From contig JAKSXM010000051.1 in NCBI GenBank assembly GCA_022575985.1, positions 496,001-560,000 of the forward strand: a DNA stretch of 64,000 bases, read 5' to 3'. Numbering within the stretch: the stretch's first letter is position 1; each line of letters begins with the position of its first letter. The stretch comes from Anagrus nilaparvatae. Its lineage: Eukaryota; Arthropoda; Insecta; Hymenoptera; Mymaridae. A program made the position numbers and the translations under genes. The notes beneath the pieces are model-generated. The model was not told where the DNA came from and searched no databases. It saw nothing but the letters and a program-made list of their open reading frames with translations. Positions 31,701 through 45,814 of this stretch are shown here, piece after piece.

Positions 31701-34700
31701 TATTAGTATAAATTTTTGAGCTTTCATGTATTTATTTTTTCAATTTGTATTCTATATTTTTAAAAAAAAAGTCATTTGAAAATTTAACAATGATATTTAT
31801 TAGAGGTGTGCGGTTACCCGACCATAAGATTTGGGTTGGTTTTCTAGTAAATCCTTAAAACTTCAGAGGCCCTCAGGTACAGTTTTGGATTGTAATTTCA
31901 TGAATATATATTTTTTAATTTTCGTTAATTATTTTTTTATTTCAATTGTACATAGTTAATTTTTTAACATTCCTTCTCTTTTTTAAGCGTAAACGAAATA
32001 TTTTTTTAAAAAAATATTTACAGAATCGTTAAGCCAGGGAAATTTGCGATTCAAAACTGCAACTTCGGACCAACTGTACTTTCGGGTTTACTCAAAAACC
32101 GTCCTGGCTCGACCAAAAAAAAACCGAACTTTTAGATTGTATATACCTGAAAACTCGGGTAAACGCAAACCCTTCTCTTAATAAAATAAAAGTAAAAGAT
32201 TTAGAATTATAAATTAAATAAACTTACTCTACGTTCTTCTTCTCTCGCTGCTTTTAAATGATTTTCAATGGCATCCATATCAATTTTTGGCATCGTTTCG
32301 ATATTGTAAACGTCAAATCCATCTGAAATTTATCGAATTTAATCATTAGTTTTTTTTCCTTAGATTATCAGCCTTAAAGGCCTGATTTCGATTAAAAGGA
32401 TAAATAGTGCATGAAATTTCAGCTAATATTAAAACTATATTGAGCCTTTGGAGCCCATAGGGCCGCAAGCTTTAAGAAAATCGATTATTTTCCTTAAATA
32501 AACAGAAAAAAAATTGCTTATTGTAACAATGTTTATCAATAGCTAAAAACTTGGATACAAAGACTTTGAAAAATTTTTTAAGAGTAATTTTATCCCCACA
32601 TTGAAACATTTAACACGTATTGTGTTGATATTATATAAGGTATAAAGCTCATAAAATATTCAAGACGACGCGAACTACAAAATTTTATGTTAGTATAAAA
32701 AGTGACATAAAAATTTTTTAACACGTTTTCCTGACAAACTTTTTCGACTAAGACAGATTGCCGTTAGAGTATTAACCTTTTAGACGGAATTATCAAACTC
32801 GTTATCATTTTATTGCATTAAAAAAATTTTTTACAAAATCTTAAATAACGATTTGTTAGTAAAAAAATAAACTCAAAAAAAAAATTTCTTGAAAATTATT
32901 AAAATATATATCACAAACTCTTTATATTTACTTTTATCAACTTCCGTCCGGTTTATAAATAAGATATAATTATTGAAAAAAGTTTATTATTATACTTTAA
33001 AAAGCTTTTAAAATTGTAATTAACTAAATTATCCGTTTAAGTTATTTTTAAAACTTTTTATGACTCAATTAATGAAAATATTTATTTAGTAAATAACGAG
33101 GTAAATATAATTAACTATACACAGAAGTTTTCATTTTCGATCAATTAATTATAAGTTAGATTGATTTAATTAACTGTTTTTGGCATATAACTTAGAAATT
33201 AAATAAAAAATTTTTTTAATGTTTTCAAAACTTTTGCGTGAAGCTTTATTTATTTTACGCTTAGATAAAAGCTCATGCATTTGAGGATAGATGCTTCAGT
33301 ATAAATTTATCAAAAGGTAAGCTTGCAGAAAAAATGTATACCTCGTCTTGGCAGTTATTTAAAAATTTTATTGGTTTTTCGATTACCAGGTTCAAAAATA
33401 CTTAGGTTCACAAAATCATAGCTTATTTATGATTTTGGAAATTTTATTTCTTTAGCAAATGACAATGAATTTCAAATGGTAATCAAAAATCTATAAGCTT
33501 TTATATTTTAACTACTTGAAAAAAATTTTCACCGTTTGCAATTTTTTTCTATTGAATAGTTGCAAATAAGATAAAACTTAAAGAAAAGTTGAAGATAAAA
33601 AATTCCAGCTGATCAGGTTACTATATTTTTTCAAATTTTAAAAATAATGCTATGATTTTATTTTTCAACAACTTGGCTCCCCTTTAAGAATAGTAAATAT
33701 TCATAAAAATAAATAATAAATACAGCAGAATTCCAATTATCCGGAATCGTCGGGACATGGGAGTTGCCGGATAATCAAAAATGCCGGATTATCAGATGTT
33801 CATAAAACTCACATTATACTTAATATATAATCACTATATTGTTACAAACTCTACGTGAACTGTTGATTTAGGTTTTAAAAAACTAATTCTTAGATACCAG
33901 TTGGTATCAATAATTTATACTAAAGAAATAATTTTAAACCCAGAGTATTTAATAAAAATAAAATTCTCAAAAAGTTAGTACCAAAAAAATTTCTAAGGAT
34001 TTGAAATAAGGGGTTTTTAACTAATTAAAATTTCCATTTATTTAGAGATGATATTTTCCAAACAAAAAAAAAATGAGAAAATAATTTATTACTGACCATG
34101 CTCATTATTTTCCAAGTAGCGTTTATCTTTATTTGATTTCAAATGTTCATGAAGATGTTGTTTTCTGCGTGCTTGATTTTTCATCATTTTTTCTTTTTTA
34201 GAATTTTTAGCATTTTTATCTTTATCATCATTATCATCAATGTCGTTATTGTATTGCTTAACATCATTTTTCATAGAAACTAAATCAGGCACTGATTGTT
34301 CCCGAGAATTATTATTATCTCGATTATTGATGTTTGATAATAAATCAATTTCATCAAGTTTTTTATCTAAATTTTTTTCATTGTTCTCATCGTCAATTTT
34401 TAAGTTTGTGTTGTCTAAAATTGTTGTTGTTTCTAATGCTGATGCGGTTGTTGTTGTAGTTGTTGTATTATCCATTTCTCGGGTTAATTGGTTTGCTTCA
34501 CGAATTAAATCTATTGGATCATCATTTGTTAATTCCTGTTTTGGAAGAAAAAAAATTTTTCATTAATATTTAAATAAATAATTCACATAAATATGTAATT
34601 TTTTTCGTTAAGTGGGTGGGTGTTAAGGAAATGTGTTACCTATTTTACATGAGGAGTGTAGGTATTTAACCAAAAGTGTTACATTAAAATAATTGACAAA

Positions 34701-36790
34701 AACAAGTATTTTAAATAAGCATTTTTAAAACAAACCAGTCCAAACCCAATAATCGGGTCTACAAAACGGTTCTAAAGTTTTCTTTTTTTTTTCTTTTTTT
34801 TTTTATAGAAAATACTACTAAAAATAAGTATCTTTACCAAGTTTTAGCTCCTGAAATTCAATTTTCTATTTTTGGCAGATTTTTATTAGAAATTTTTGAA
34901 AATGAAGATTCAATTTCGTTGTGCTCAAAAAATATTCTGCTTAAAACTAAGATTATCGAATTGCCTTAAGGAGCTAAAAATACGCATTGAAAGTAATTTT
35001 TAGCAGTTCTTCTGAGAAATGATACTTCAGGATCGATTTGAGGGCGTAACCATTAGGTTTTCATATATTTGATTTTAAAAAAAAAAGTTTAATTTAAAAA
35101 TATCAGTAGATTATGAAATATAATTATCAAAATTCTGCTTATTCTCACAGAAGTTATATCAGTAAAGTTATCCCATTTATAACTTTTTTTTATTAGTAAC
35201 GCTTTCAGGGGTGGGTAGAGGGTACACAAAAATGTGACACAGGGTAGTTGGGTACCTCAAAAACGGAAAAATTTGCTTCAAGTTTTTTTTGAACGACCCT
35301 TATAAGATTAAATAAAAAAAAAATTTATTTCATTCGAGTTATTTTTATTTGTTGATTGTTAGCTACCATTTAGGGTAGTAAATTATCTTAGGCTAAAAAA
35401 TCCCATTTTCAAAAACTGGTACTGACTAATCAAGTTTTCAAGGTTTAGCTTTTCATTGCATTAAAGTTACGAAACTAAACATAAAAAATTTTATGTAGAT
35501 CTATAAACAATGGATTGGTAGTTTTTTCACCAATTTTAGACAAGGCAATGACGTTCTACTGAAGTGAAAATTCATTATATCTCACAAAGTCACTTTATAT
35601 ATAAAACTTTTCTTTAATAAAATAAAAAAGCTTATTTTTCTATATTTACCTCTTCAGTTTCACTTGATCTAGAGCAATCAACAGGTATTTGTTCGATTTC
35701 CGGAAATTGAAGAGTTTCTTTAACATATGTACCTAATTGTACAATTTCAACTTCAGTTTGAAAAAACTGCCTTGCAGCAGTTGACTCTTGTGGAATGCTT
35801 ACAAGATTCATGCAGTCTAAGAAAGGATTCGTAGGCTGTAAAAAAATAAAAATTAAAAATCCAAAACAGAAAAATGATAAAAATTAAAAAAATAAATTCT
35901 TACATGAATAACAAATTTCGGTTGCTCGTAATAAATTTTAAGATCACCGCGTCCGTCTAAACGATTAATAGTATCCTCAACGTTATTGTTAAATTCGTCT
36001 TCACTTTTTTCGTCTTCGTCTTCTTCCTTATCGTCTTCTGATGTTAAATCTTGATTATCTTCTGATTCTTCTTCGTCAGTATCGTCAGTATCAGAAAGCA
36101 ATGATGGACCTAAATGTTGAAACCCTGGATAATTTGGGTTAACAATACCACGACAACCAGGTGGTAAATTACCGTCTTCTGAATAAATTGACCAATCAGA
36201 TCCTGTCAAATCTTGACTTGGATCTTCGTAATAATCTAAAAAAAATTTTTTTTAAATTCAATAATTTTTCTATAAACTTTTCTTTTTTTATATCGTTTAA
36301 ACATACTTAAGTATTCTCTAACCCCCAAGAAAAAGAAAGTTTGCCCTTATTTTAAAAAAGTTTGTATCTATAGTACTAGATATATAACTTATGCGGAAAA
36401 GATAAATCTTTGTTTCGTACCTTCTAAATCAGCAAGACTTTCTGTTGAACTACTTTGATATTCAATATTATTATTAATATTATTATTATTTTGTTGATAA
36501 TTATTTTTTAATTTATTATTTATTAAAAATAATTCTTTTTGATTTTGTTCTTGTTCGTTTTGAAAATTTTTTAAATTTTCAGTATCTTCAATAACTGTTT
36601 CACCAATTTTTTGATTAAACAATATTTCTGATGAACTTCTTTGTAGACGATGGCTGAAGATAAGAAAAAAAAAATGGTTGAATTAAATTTTTTTTTTAAA
36701 TATATTAAATTAATTAATTTACTTGTTATTTTTGAATTCAAAGTGTGAAGGAATAACTTTATTACAAACGGCTGCCTCGTTAAACCGCAT
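28759..36790 (-). CDS. Schip1: Schwannomin-interacting protein 1 homolog (Schip1), long isoform, ten exons
   Basis: Minus exons: 36723-36790, 36421-36653, 35904-36235, 35650-35835, 34097-34535, 32228-32322, 30631-30742, 30136-30563, 29288-29499, 28759-28945. All are in frame with GT-AG borders, giving 763 residues. Family hallmarks are [20 protein letters not shown] near residue 121, [50 protein letters not shown], and the C-terminal coiled-coil block (632-701: [20 protein letters not shown] ... [11 protein letters not shown]). Acidic and Asn/Thr-rich low-complexity stretches fill the middle. The last exon adds a His/Gln-rich tail with a Q6 run and ends GMVRK, longer than the vertebrate tail. 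SCHIP-1 binds the tumour suppressor Merlin (NF2) and works at membrane-cytoskeleton sites. A noncoding 5' exon joins at 36,800 (acceptor TTACAG). Confidence 0.93.
30847..30972 (-). CDS. Schip1: Schip1 alternative first coding exon (short isoform)
   Basis: This 126-nt frame starts with ATG at 30,972 ([20 protein letters not shown]) and ends at a GTAAGT donor in phase 0. It therefore joins the exon at 30,742, which also begins in phase 0, just as the long-form exon 32,228-32,322 does. The joined short form would be 354 residues: this 42-residue start plus the shared C-terminal part. No acceptor in frame is needed upstream, so a separate promoter near 31.0-31.3 kb is implied. Vertebrate SCHIP1 also uses alternative first exons. 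Transcript evidence would settle it. Confidence 0.75.
31801..32177. mobile_element. hAT-like non-autonomous element in a Schip1 intron
   Basis: The left end TAGAGGTGTGCGGTTACCCG is mirrored by CGGGTAAACGCAAACCCTTC at the right. GAGGTGTGCGG-type ends with inner ACCCG motifs are a familiar signature of insect hAT-type MITEs. The interior is GC-richer than the intron and has no ORF. A target duplication was not resolved. Confidence 0.55.
33722..33805. mobile_element. Possible pogo/Tigger-type element end
   Basis: CAGCAGAATTCCAATTATCC and the following GGATAATC/CCGGATTATC units, preceded by TA, resemble terminal repeats of Tc1/mariner pogo-like elements (CAGTnnAACC-TCnATTATCCGGA type). Only one end is seen, so this is a relic. 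Confidence 0.4.
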
Positions 36791-37470
36791 ATCGCTCCTC
36801 CTGTAAGTTAAAATATTCTTTAAAGAAATGACTAAATTTTTACAAAAAAAATAAATTTTTTATAATTTATCCTACTATTTTTCTATAAAAAGATTTTATT
36901 TCTAGAACGTTAAATAAACCTAACTAATTGTAATTAATTTATTTTCTTTATTCTTAATTATAGGGTAATATAAAAACGAAGGTTTTTTTATAAGAAACAA
37001 TCGATCATGGACTTACAGCGTGTGTATATGTGACGTCGAGATGAAATTTTCCTTTTTTAAGGTATTTATTTAAGTAAAACTATTTATTAAAATTAGAAAA
37101 CAATCCTAATTAAATTTGTTAAAATTAACAATTTAAAAATTGAATAAATCTACAGTAATTAATTAAAACTACACTAAAAAACAAATCAATTTTTCATTTT
37201 ATTCTCCTTAAATTTTCTTGAATATTCTGAGTTACTCTAACTCTACACTATAATAAATGTATTATATTCGCCAATCAATCAGAGATTTTGCGCGTTAGAG
37301 CTTGCATTTTACTGCACATCAGCTCGTTTATAATATCGATCCTTTTTAAAAATAAAGTTTATTTTGCGCGGGCGTACTATACTTTATAATAATAATAATA
37401 ATAAGGGTTGTTTTTCTCTGTAGGATATATGTTTTTTATATGCCCGGCAAAATTCGCCGGCGACAACGTT
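36791..37470 (-). promoter_or_regulatory. Schip1 long-isoform 5' UTR and promoter region
   Basis: The acceptor at 36,801-36,803 implies an upstream noncoding exon. A CG-containing zone at 37,260-37,470 (TTTTGCGCGTTAGAGC, TTTTGCGCGGGCG, GCCGGCGACAACG) is the likely promoter. A small hairpin TTCGCCGGCGA lies at about 37,452. A matching donor was not chosen with confidence. Confidence 0.35.
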
Positions 37471-40400
37471 CTTCGTATACTCTTAAAATTATCATCTTAT
37501 AAATCATCCCTTATGTTATGCAGCTTCCCTTTAATTATTAATTTTTTGTTAATTTTTATTAAAAATTAGGCTTTTCAAGCATTTTGAAAAAATATTATTT
37601 TCAAGAAAAATTAATTTTCATGTTACTTTTTGGTAAAATTAATTTTTTTTTCTTCAAAATTATTAATTAAAATTTTATAATTTACTTACGATACTCAGGT
37701 GGAAAGTGAACCAAAATGGAACACTTGAAATAAAAAAAATTTCTTTTGGTTCGAAATTATTGCCAAAAAATATTTTAATAATTTAAAAACTTTCAAAAAT
37801 ATGAAACCTAAACTTAGGTTTCTATGTGACTGATAAAATTCACTTTTTCCTCGTTCCGATACATTCAGTGCTAAAATAATTCTTAAAAGCGCATGCGCAA
37901 TTTTCCTATATCGTGATTTCTTCTTAAAAACCACCCCCTGTATTTTACCTATATAATTATTTGAAATGTAAACATGTATTTATTTATAACGACTTATTGC
38001 TCTATATTTTTATTTAAAGGGAAAATACTATGAATTTAAGACTATCTTGCTTATCATTATTGACGATGCTTTATTAGAATTTATACTTTTTTTGCTATTT
38101 ATTAGAGTATCTATTTTTATATAAGAATTTTATTTATTTGTTTTTTGTTTGTGAAATTTGATATTTTTATGAACTGTCATTGAAAATTTTGAATATCTAA
38201 TTTTTGGATTTTTCATTTTAAAAATTTGAATTTAATTATGCTAATATGATTAATTTATTGTAATCAGCAGGTATTTATAGTACTAGAACTTTTGTTACTG
38301 TACAATGAACCCACATTGATTTTTTTTACTGTACTCTTTTACATGATTTAGGTATATATATATATAAAATTTTTCAAAGTTTCAAATTGTGAGGTAATAA
38401 AATATTCAATGATTATAATATGGAAATGTAATTTTATATTTTATTCTTAAAAAAGTTTTGAAAAAATGTATAAATATGTAAGATTTTGATATTTAGGTAA
38501 TTTTAAATGAAATTGACCCAAAGAAATATAAAATTATGTACTAATAATAAAATAATTTAATATAAGGGATTTTTGGCTGGTCGCGTTAGGAAAAAATAAC
38601 TTGTATTAGATGGGGACTGTCCACGAGATCAACCCGAAAAGCCTTATTATACTTGTCCTCAAAAGTCCTGAATTTTGTTCTGAAACATTTTCAAAAAATT
38701 GAGTTAATTTTTACATATTATTTTCATAATTTAATTTGTTCAATGCATGTAAGAGTGAAAGAGTCAATTTTCGCAAAATTCTTCCGGGTTGCGAAGTCAT
38801 TCATTAGTTTAATTTAACTTATATTAACTTAAATATGTGAAAACGGTCCCGGGATAGGCTCGGATAAGGTAGGAAGGGAGTGGAGTTTTAATGGGTAATT
38901 ACACTCCTGCAGTCAAATCGCGGTTTACAAAAGGCGTTACAACACCTAGAAAATGTATATTATCCCCTAAATATGGGGTAAAATTTAAATAATTTTTAGT
39001 TATTGATACTAAAAACTCTAAATGGGACTATTAGAAATTGTGAAACACAAAAAAGTTAATTTAAAATTTAAATTAAGGGGGGTGACTTTTAGTACAAAAT
39101 AAAAAAACGAATATTTTGGGCTAAAATTGTTATCTATTTCGTATTTTTGTCTGCTATTTAAATTTCTGTGGTCTGTTTTTACATGAAACCTCTAGAAAAT
39201 ATGATACTACCCCCTAACCATGGATAAATTTTATATTATTTCGCAACGGTTATTTCGGAATAATTGTAAGTTACGATTACGTCTCGTCAATCAGAAAATC
39301 GAAATTTTTCTGTTGGTGGTTGTACCTCTTATTGATCTAAAATAGACTGCGTATAAATGGGCAAACATTTGTCCGATGAATAGGAGGAAAAATTATTATT
39401 TTTACATCATTGCCGCAAGCGATTTTTTTTTTCAGTGAATCATTTTTTCGCAAATGATCAATAAAGAATGGTATCAGTAATAAATAAAAAATTTCTAATT
39501 ATTTTCAGCTAAAATGTTTATTAAATAAAGTCACATCCAAGTTCAAATTCTTAAAAAATTATTTATAAAATTACAATTATAAAAAAACGTGTATAATTTT
39601 ATTTATACAATAAAAAGGCTTATATAAATGGAATAAGATCTCTAAAGATCTAAAATTCTACATCGATAAAATTAATCTAAATAATATACACAACTAATTT
39701 ATTTAAAAATTGTATATGTTATAAAAAATGTAAAAACTTATAAATAATTTGTATTCTAACATAATTTAATAAAAAGAAATTAAAAAATAGATTTAAATAT
39801 CTATTATAATAATAATAAACTAATTCTAAAAATTTTGTTTAAAAATTTGTTGTTCTTTTAATATTCATAATTTATACAATAATAATTGTAATATAACATT
39901 TTTTGAATGAAATTATTTCATTTTTTTTTTCTTTCGCATGCAAAATTACTATTTTTCAGATTAGTACTAATTAACACATTTTAAAATTAATTTATAAATA
40001 AACATATTTAACATTTTTGTTTTAAATTATTATAATAGAGCAATGTAAACATTTATTATTACATAAATTGTGCGAGTAAAATTCATTTTTTTAAAAAAAT
40101 TTAGTTTTTAGTATAAAAAATTATAAAAAGAGATACAAAAAAAATTATATTTTTTTATATCACAATATTATATATTTTATATCACATAATAAGGAAATGT
40201 TTTGTTTCATTTATATATTTTTTTCATCAAAAATTATTAATTAAGTAACATGGTCATTATTAATTCAAAGTCATAATTTTTTATTGAAGTTTTTTTCAAA
40301 ATATCAGGCTATTGTAAACTTAAATAAAATTAACTTAAATTATATTAATATAAATTTGCAGATTAGATTTGGTAAGTTGCATTAATTATTTATCAGAATG

Positions 40401-41341
40401 TATATATGAATAAAATTGTATAACCTATTTTTGTACATATTTTATTTTAAAACATACTTAAAATTGTTTTCTGTGTTATTAGGATATTAATATTACATCT
40501 ATTTATTAAAATCTTAATAAATTAAATTTAAAATTATGCATAATTAATTATGCTAAAAACATTTTTATAAAAATTTTAAATATTATAATTTAATTGGCAA
40601 AAATTTCAGTTACTTTCTACTACTACTTTATACCAATTTTTCTTTTTTTATAAATAATCATTATAAAATTTATAAAATTTAGCTAGATTATGCCTGTCAA
40701 TGGTATATTTTATATAAAAACAGCAAAAAATTTATATAGGCACAAGTGTGATAAAATGTGCAATTATATGCACCAGCATATCACACAAAGGCGCATAATT
40801 TTAATGGTCACTTGCGATAAAAAAATCCTAATAAACTTTAAAAAAATTAGATAATAAATTAATTCTATATCTAAGTAAAATATTTATAAACTTAATATTG
40901 TATATTGTATATTAATTAAATCTATATTTAAGTTTGGTAAATATTTTTCTAAATATTTGATTGTATTGATAACTAAAATATAATTAAATTTACTTTATAT
41001 CTACTTAAATAATAAGTCAAATTTATGGAGTAAAATTTAAAATATTTTTTTGTGAATCATGCATTGGTTAAGTTTTACTTACGTTAATTGCAACATAAAA
41101 CATATAGGTATTCCAATATTATTTGGACTTGATAACTCATGAGCCCAATATTTATTTCAGAGGTCTTACACTCGGTATCCGATCATTATTTTTTACTTTT
41201 GTAGCAAACTTGTTAAATAAAACATTTAATTTTTTTAAAAATCATCATTAGGTTAAGCTAAGGATATTTAAGGATTAGATCCACTTAATTTATTACTTTT
41301 CATTATGATTCTTATTGGGTAAATAAATTATATTTATAACT
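37471..41341. other. Spacer between Schip1 and Ajuba
   Basis: No coding sequence is recognised. At 38,575-39,420 lies a less AT-rich stretch with two related units about 245 bp apart: ACACCTAGAAAATGTATATT (38,940) and ACCTCTAGAAAATATGATAC (39,187), each followed by TAnCCCCTAA. This is probably an old repeat. The part at 39,480-41,341 is extremely AT-rich and should include the Ajuba 3' UTR. Confidence 0.5.
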
Positions 41342-44307
41342 TTAACCCATAAATTGATAGCTTGCTGAAACAGGTTGTGGTGCTCGTGGTTGTATATGAG
41401 AAATACGTTGGATGTGACACGCGCGACACATCAATCTTCCCTCAAGAGGATAACACCGTTTGTCTGGTTCATCAGTTAATTGCATGCCACAATCTTCACA
41501 AACGTAGCAATCAACATGAAAATCTTTATCCATAGAAACAACTCTAACAGTTTCTTCTGTACCCTGTTAATGTCAATTATTTCTCGAATTATTTATTATG
41601 ATTCATAAATTAATATAAATTTTTTTATTTGTTTTTTGAGCATCATAAAATACAAAATATTAAAGTTTAAAATCTTACCTCAACAGGTGTTATTCCTTTA
41701 CCACATGATGCACATTTTGGGGCAAACATTCTATGATAGTCATTTACACAATATATTTTATTGTCTATGTCAACAGTGAATGGAACCCCATCTAAACATT
41801 CGTTACATACGCAGCATCTGAAGCATCCTGGATGATATGATTTTCCCATTGCTTGGAGTATCTGTTAAAAAATTTTTAAATTAATTAGATAAAAACATAA
41901 GAAAAATAAAGTATATTTATAAAATAAGGACTGCTTACCATTTCCATAATAAGGTGACCACAAATAGCACATTTTTCAGCAGTTTGTTGAAAACCAGAAT
42001 ACTGAAAAAATTATTGAACTTGTATAAAATAAAGTTTTTAATTTTTAAATAAATAGTATTAGTTACTTACAAGATAATCTTCTTCACAGTAAACTCTCCC
42101 ATCAACGTTGTAAAAAGCTTTACCTCTAAGGGCTCTACCACATGAACAACAAATGAAACAATTTGTATGATATAAATTACCCATTGCTTGGCAAGCTTGT
42201 CCTGCTCCAGTAACTTTTTCATGACATGTATGACATACTCCTAAAATTTTTAATTTTTTAAATTATTTTATATTTTTATTTGATTATTTGAAAATTATTT
42301 GAAGCAATTTTACAGGTGTTAAATATTTACCAAAATATTCTCCTTCTTCTTCTTGTTTTTCCATTTCCTCTTCAAGTTGTCTGGTTAATTCTTCAATTTT
42401 CCTTTCCGCCTCAGTTGGACCCTATAAAAAAAATAATACTTTTTTTAAAGTTCCCATACAAAAAAAAAAATTTGAGTAGAAATAAATTTAAATATTACTG
42501 AAGGTCTTGGTGGTGTCACATTGTAAGGCAATAGTCCCTTAACTAATGTTGGTTTATTCATTGGTTTGGCAGTTTTTTGATCAGCATCAAAGTCAAAGTT
42601 CTTTTGTAAAATAGGTATACCATCATTAAGAGTTACAGGACCAGCTACCCCACTTGTAACCCCTGGTGGTAAACTAGTAATTCTTGGTCCTTTGGTCCCT
42701 AAAGAGTCGTTAACACATGTTGTAGCTGCACTGCTAACTGGGGCTTGAACTTGTCCTCTTAATGGGCTTTCTGCAGTTGAGGAATGGTAACGAATAGGAG
42801 AACATAAAGCATTTTCTGAATCAGAAATTGCTTTTGAAGAAACCTGTACAATTTCATTTGATAAATATGGTCTTCTTGACTGCGCAGTTGAATTGCCAAT
42901 TTTTTCATCACATGGACTAGAAGAAAATGAATGATTAATTCGATTTTTTGCAGGATATTGAGGACTTTGAATTTCTGTTTCAGAACTGTTGCTCAAATGC
43001 TGATTTTGATGTCCTCCTGAATTGGGAGAAAAACTGCGATAATTCCTAAAAATATTTTGTGTCATTTTTTTTTGTTAATATTTAACATTTGAATAATGAA
43101 TAAAAAATATTTACTTGTTGATAGATTCTCCTTGAGAATGAACATTATTGTATAATGATGAATTTCTAGATTGTAAATCTTGGTAATAATTAGGATTTGC
43201 AGGATTTAAGGAATGTGTTCTTGTTTCATAATATTGTTTGTTTGCTTGAGAATTTTCTTGGCCATATTGGCCATGCAAATTTGGGCTTTCTGTTCTAGTA
43301 TTGTTTCTATGGTAAAGATATTGATCAGCAGGATAATGAGCAGTAGGAATGTCATTATGGTAAGACATATTCAGTCTTGGAAAATTTTGCTGAGGTTGTG
43401 TTTGCTGGGTATGATCAAATGAGAATCTTTTCATTTGCTGAATCTCTGATGGCTGAACATAAGTTCCTTTATTGGCATGATCATCCAAAGAAGTTGAAAG
43501 ATATTTGTTGCATAGTGTTTGGTCAATTGATCTTTGAGAAATCTCATAATTCTGATTATGTTCAAGTTTTGAAAATCCAAAAGAAATATTTTTCTGGTTT
43601 TGTTGCTGATTCACTTTTCCAGTCATAATAACATAATCACCACTATTAATATTTAAGGAATGATAATAATTACTTGGTACTTGAGGTGTAGCCTTAGATT
43701 TATTGCTTTCTGTGTACTGTACATCTTGAATGTTTTCATAAACAGGTGGTGCTTCATAAGGTGGAAGAAGATCTTTAGCAGGAGATGCAGATTGGTATCT
43801 GTTATTTGTTGGTACCTGAGGCTGAGCTTTTTTAAATCCTCCATCAAATGATTCATTAGCTAATGATGATCTTGGGCTCTCTCGTAAATTTTTGTTAGTT
43901 TCTAAATTATGATAATAAGGTGGATAGGTCTGACCTTGTTGAGGATAATATTCAATATTTTCATAAACTGGTGACTGTTGTTTTTTATCATTAAGTTGTT
44001 CTTCTATTTGTTCGACAGGTTTTGGAGTTGCAAATCTTGATGCCGCAATAATATTTTCTCTTTCATACAATTTATATTCTGTAGAAGGTAAAGGTACCCG
44101 ATGGTTATCTGGTTCTAAAAAACTTTCAATCGCACCTATTGGTCTATTGTCTTTAATATCTCTTCTATGCTCTGTATTTCGTGATACAGGTACCTGAGCC
44201 TCTGGTCTGGAACTCGATATACGACACTCATTAAAATTTGAGTGGTCATCATCAAATCTAAGGTAACTTAATTTATGCAAAATTGATGAATCTTCTGAAT
44301 CACACAT
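41342..44307 (-). CDS. jub: Ajuba/LIMD1/WTIP-family LIM protein, seven exons
   Basis: Minus exons: 43115-44307, 42499-43045, 42331-42421, 42071-42240, 41939-42001, 41679-41861, 41342-41563. All are in frame; the product is 822 residues. Start is the ATG at 44,307 ([20 protein letters not shown]); the frame runs two codons further up but only to a TTG. The first ~575 residues are low complexity, rich in Gln, Asn, Pro, Tyr and Ser, with repeated VYENIE/PxYENIQ and PQVP motifs. The zyxin/Ajuba linker [20 protein letters not shown] follows. Three LIM domains come next: LIM1 from Cys613 ([12 protein letters not shown]), LIM2 from Cys678 ([11 protein letters not shown]) with [19 protein letters not shown]3 from Cys738 ([12 protein letters not shown]). 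The family links adherens junctions to the Hippo pathway by binding Warts/LATS, and to Aurora A. LIM sequence favours Ajuba over zyxin. Confidence 0.94.
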
Positions 44308-45066
44308 TTGCAATAAATTTAAATATTAATTTATAATTAAAATATCACTTTTTTATATTATCATACTTAGTTTAAAATAAAAAAAAACTATTTTAAAATA
44401 TATTTATTTGAAACAATTATTCAGGTATTAATTATTTTAAAATTTCATGGCCTTTATTTTAAAACTATTTTTTGATTTATTTCTTTTTGTTAGATCGTGT
44501 GGTTTAAAAATTGAAATTCCTTTTGTGTATATTTTTTGAATAAATTATTATTTCACTTTTCAATAGAAATATCTGATTTATTTTATTCTTAAAAAATGGA
44601 AGTCTTTTATGAGAAAAATCTGCAGCTGCTCCAAAATACAATACAAACATAAAACTTCACACAATACATATCACATACTTGTATAATACATGTTGTCGAT
44701 AAAACCAATATTTTTTATTCACTATTATACTGAAAAGAATCACGTATTTTAATAATTAAAATTATATTACACATAAAAAATTTTAAATAAATGTAAGAAT
44801 TAAACTATAAACACAACACACACATTCTGCACTTTTTAATAAAATTCATACAAAAGATAAAAAAATAAGGAAGATTTTAATAAAAAACAATGATGCTAAT
44901 CTCATCAGGAAACATAACTTTACCAATTATAAAAAATAAAATGTTACTAGGATATGGTTCTAAAATAGGGGAAATTTATGTTTTACTTTTTGCAAAAATT
45001 GTGAATATTGCTTGGAGCGGTAAAATTTAAATTTGCAAGACGTTTTTTTCGTTCTACCAGAGATTA

Positions 45067-45190
45067 ATCCCGATCAGAATCAACCTCGGCATGTGGCGCG
45101 GCGTTAGCTAGATTCTACCTAGTTCTACCTAGAACTAGCAAGTGCCTAGCTAACGCCGCGCCACATGCCGAGGTTGATTCTGATCGGGAT
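45067..45190. repeat. Perfect 44-bp GC-rich inverted repeat (hairpin)
   Basis: The left arm 45,067-45,110 (ATCCCGATCAGAATCAACCT ... GGCGCGGCGTTAGCTA) is exactly the reverse complement of 45,147-45,190. The 36-base loop itself contains AGTTCTACCTAGAACT. The arms are far richer in G and C than the surroundings. No mismatch was found in 44 pairs. Confidence 0.9.
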
Positions 45191-45814
45191 GTTCTATACA
45201 CGAAACTGATCGTGTGGCATGCAACTTTTTTTTACAACTATAGCTTTAAAAATAAAAAATTTCTTTAAATTCATGTTAATTACCTTTTGTATAATAAAGC
45301 GAAAGAAAGTAAACTAAGATCTCAGGATTTGATTTTAGCGGCGGATCCAAAAATGTTCTCAGGGAGGATCGAATTCACTAAAATTTAGCGGCATTTCAGA
45401 TTTCTTGGCTACATCTTAAGAAACTTGTGCTTTTTGGCTGCTGACAGAAATTTTAATTTGCTGGCATTCACTTCTTTATATTAAGAACCAGGTTTTTTTT
45501 AATCGAATAATTAACACTGAAACAAACTTTACAGAGTCAAAGAGGGCTTGACACAAAAAATGTTATTTCTAAAACTTGTCTTTGTGTTAAAATTAGGTCT
45601 AGAAAAGGCTTAAATTTAAATTAATAAATAAGGAATCTCCGAAAACGCTCAAAATCAGCGGAGTCCTTACGGAAAATCCATTGAATTATATATATAATTC
45701 TATGGAAAAATCGTACCCATATGAAGGCAACCCGTACCACGGTCAAAATATGGAGGGGAGGGGGGGTTGTATTATTTCTGGCCACCATGGTGGACCAGAT
45801 TTGGTCTAGTATAG

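Noticed and set aside
43213..43851. Plus-strand frames opposite the first Ajuba exon
   Set aside because: They are antisense shadows of a long real exon on minus.
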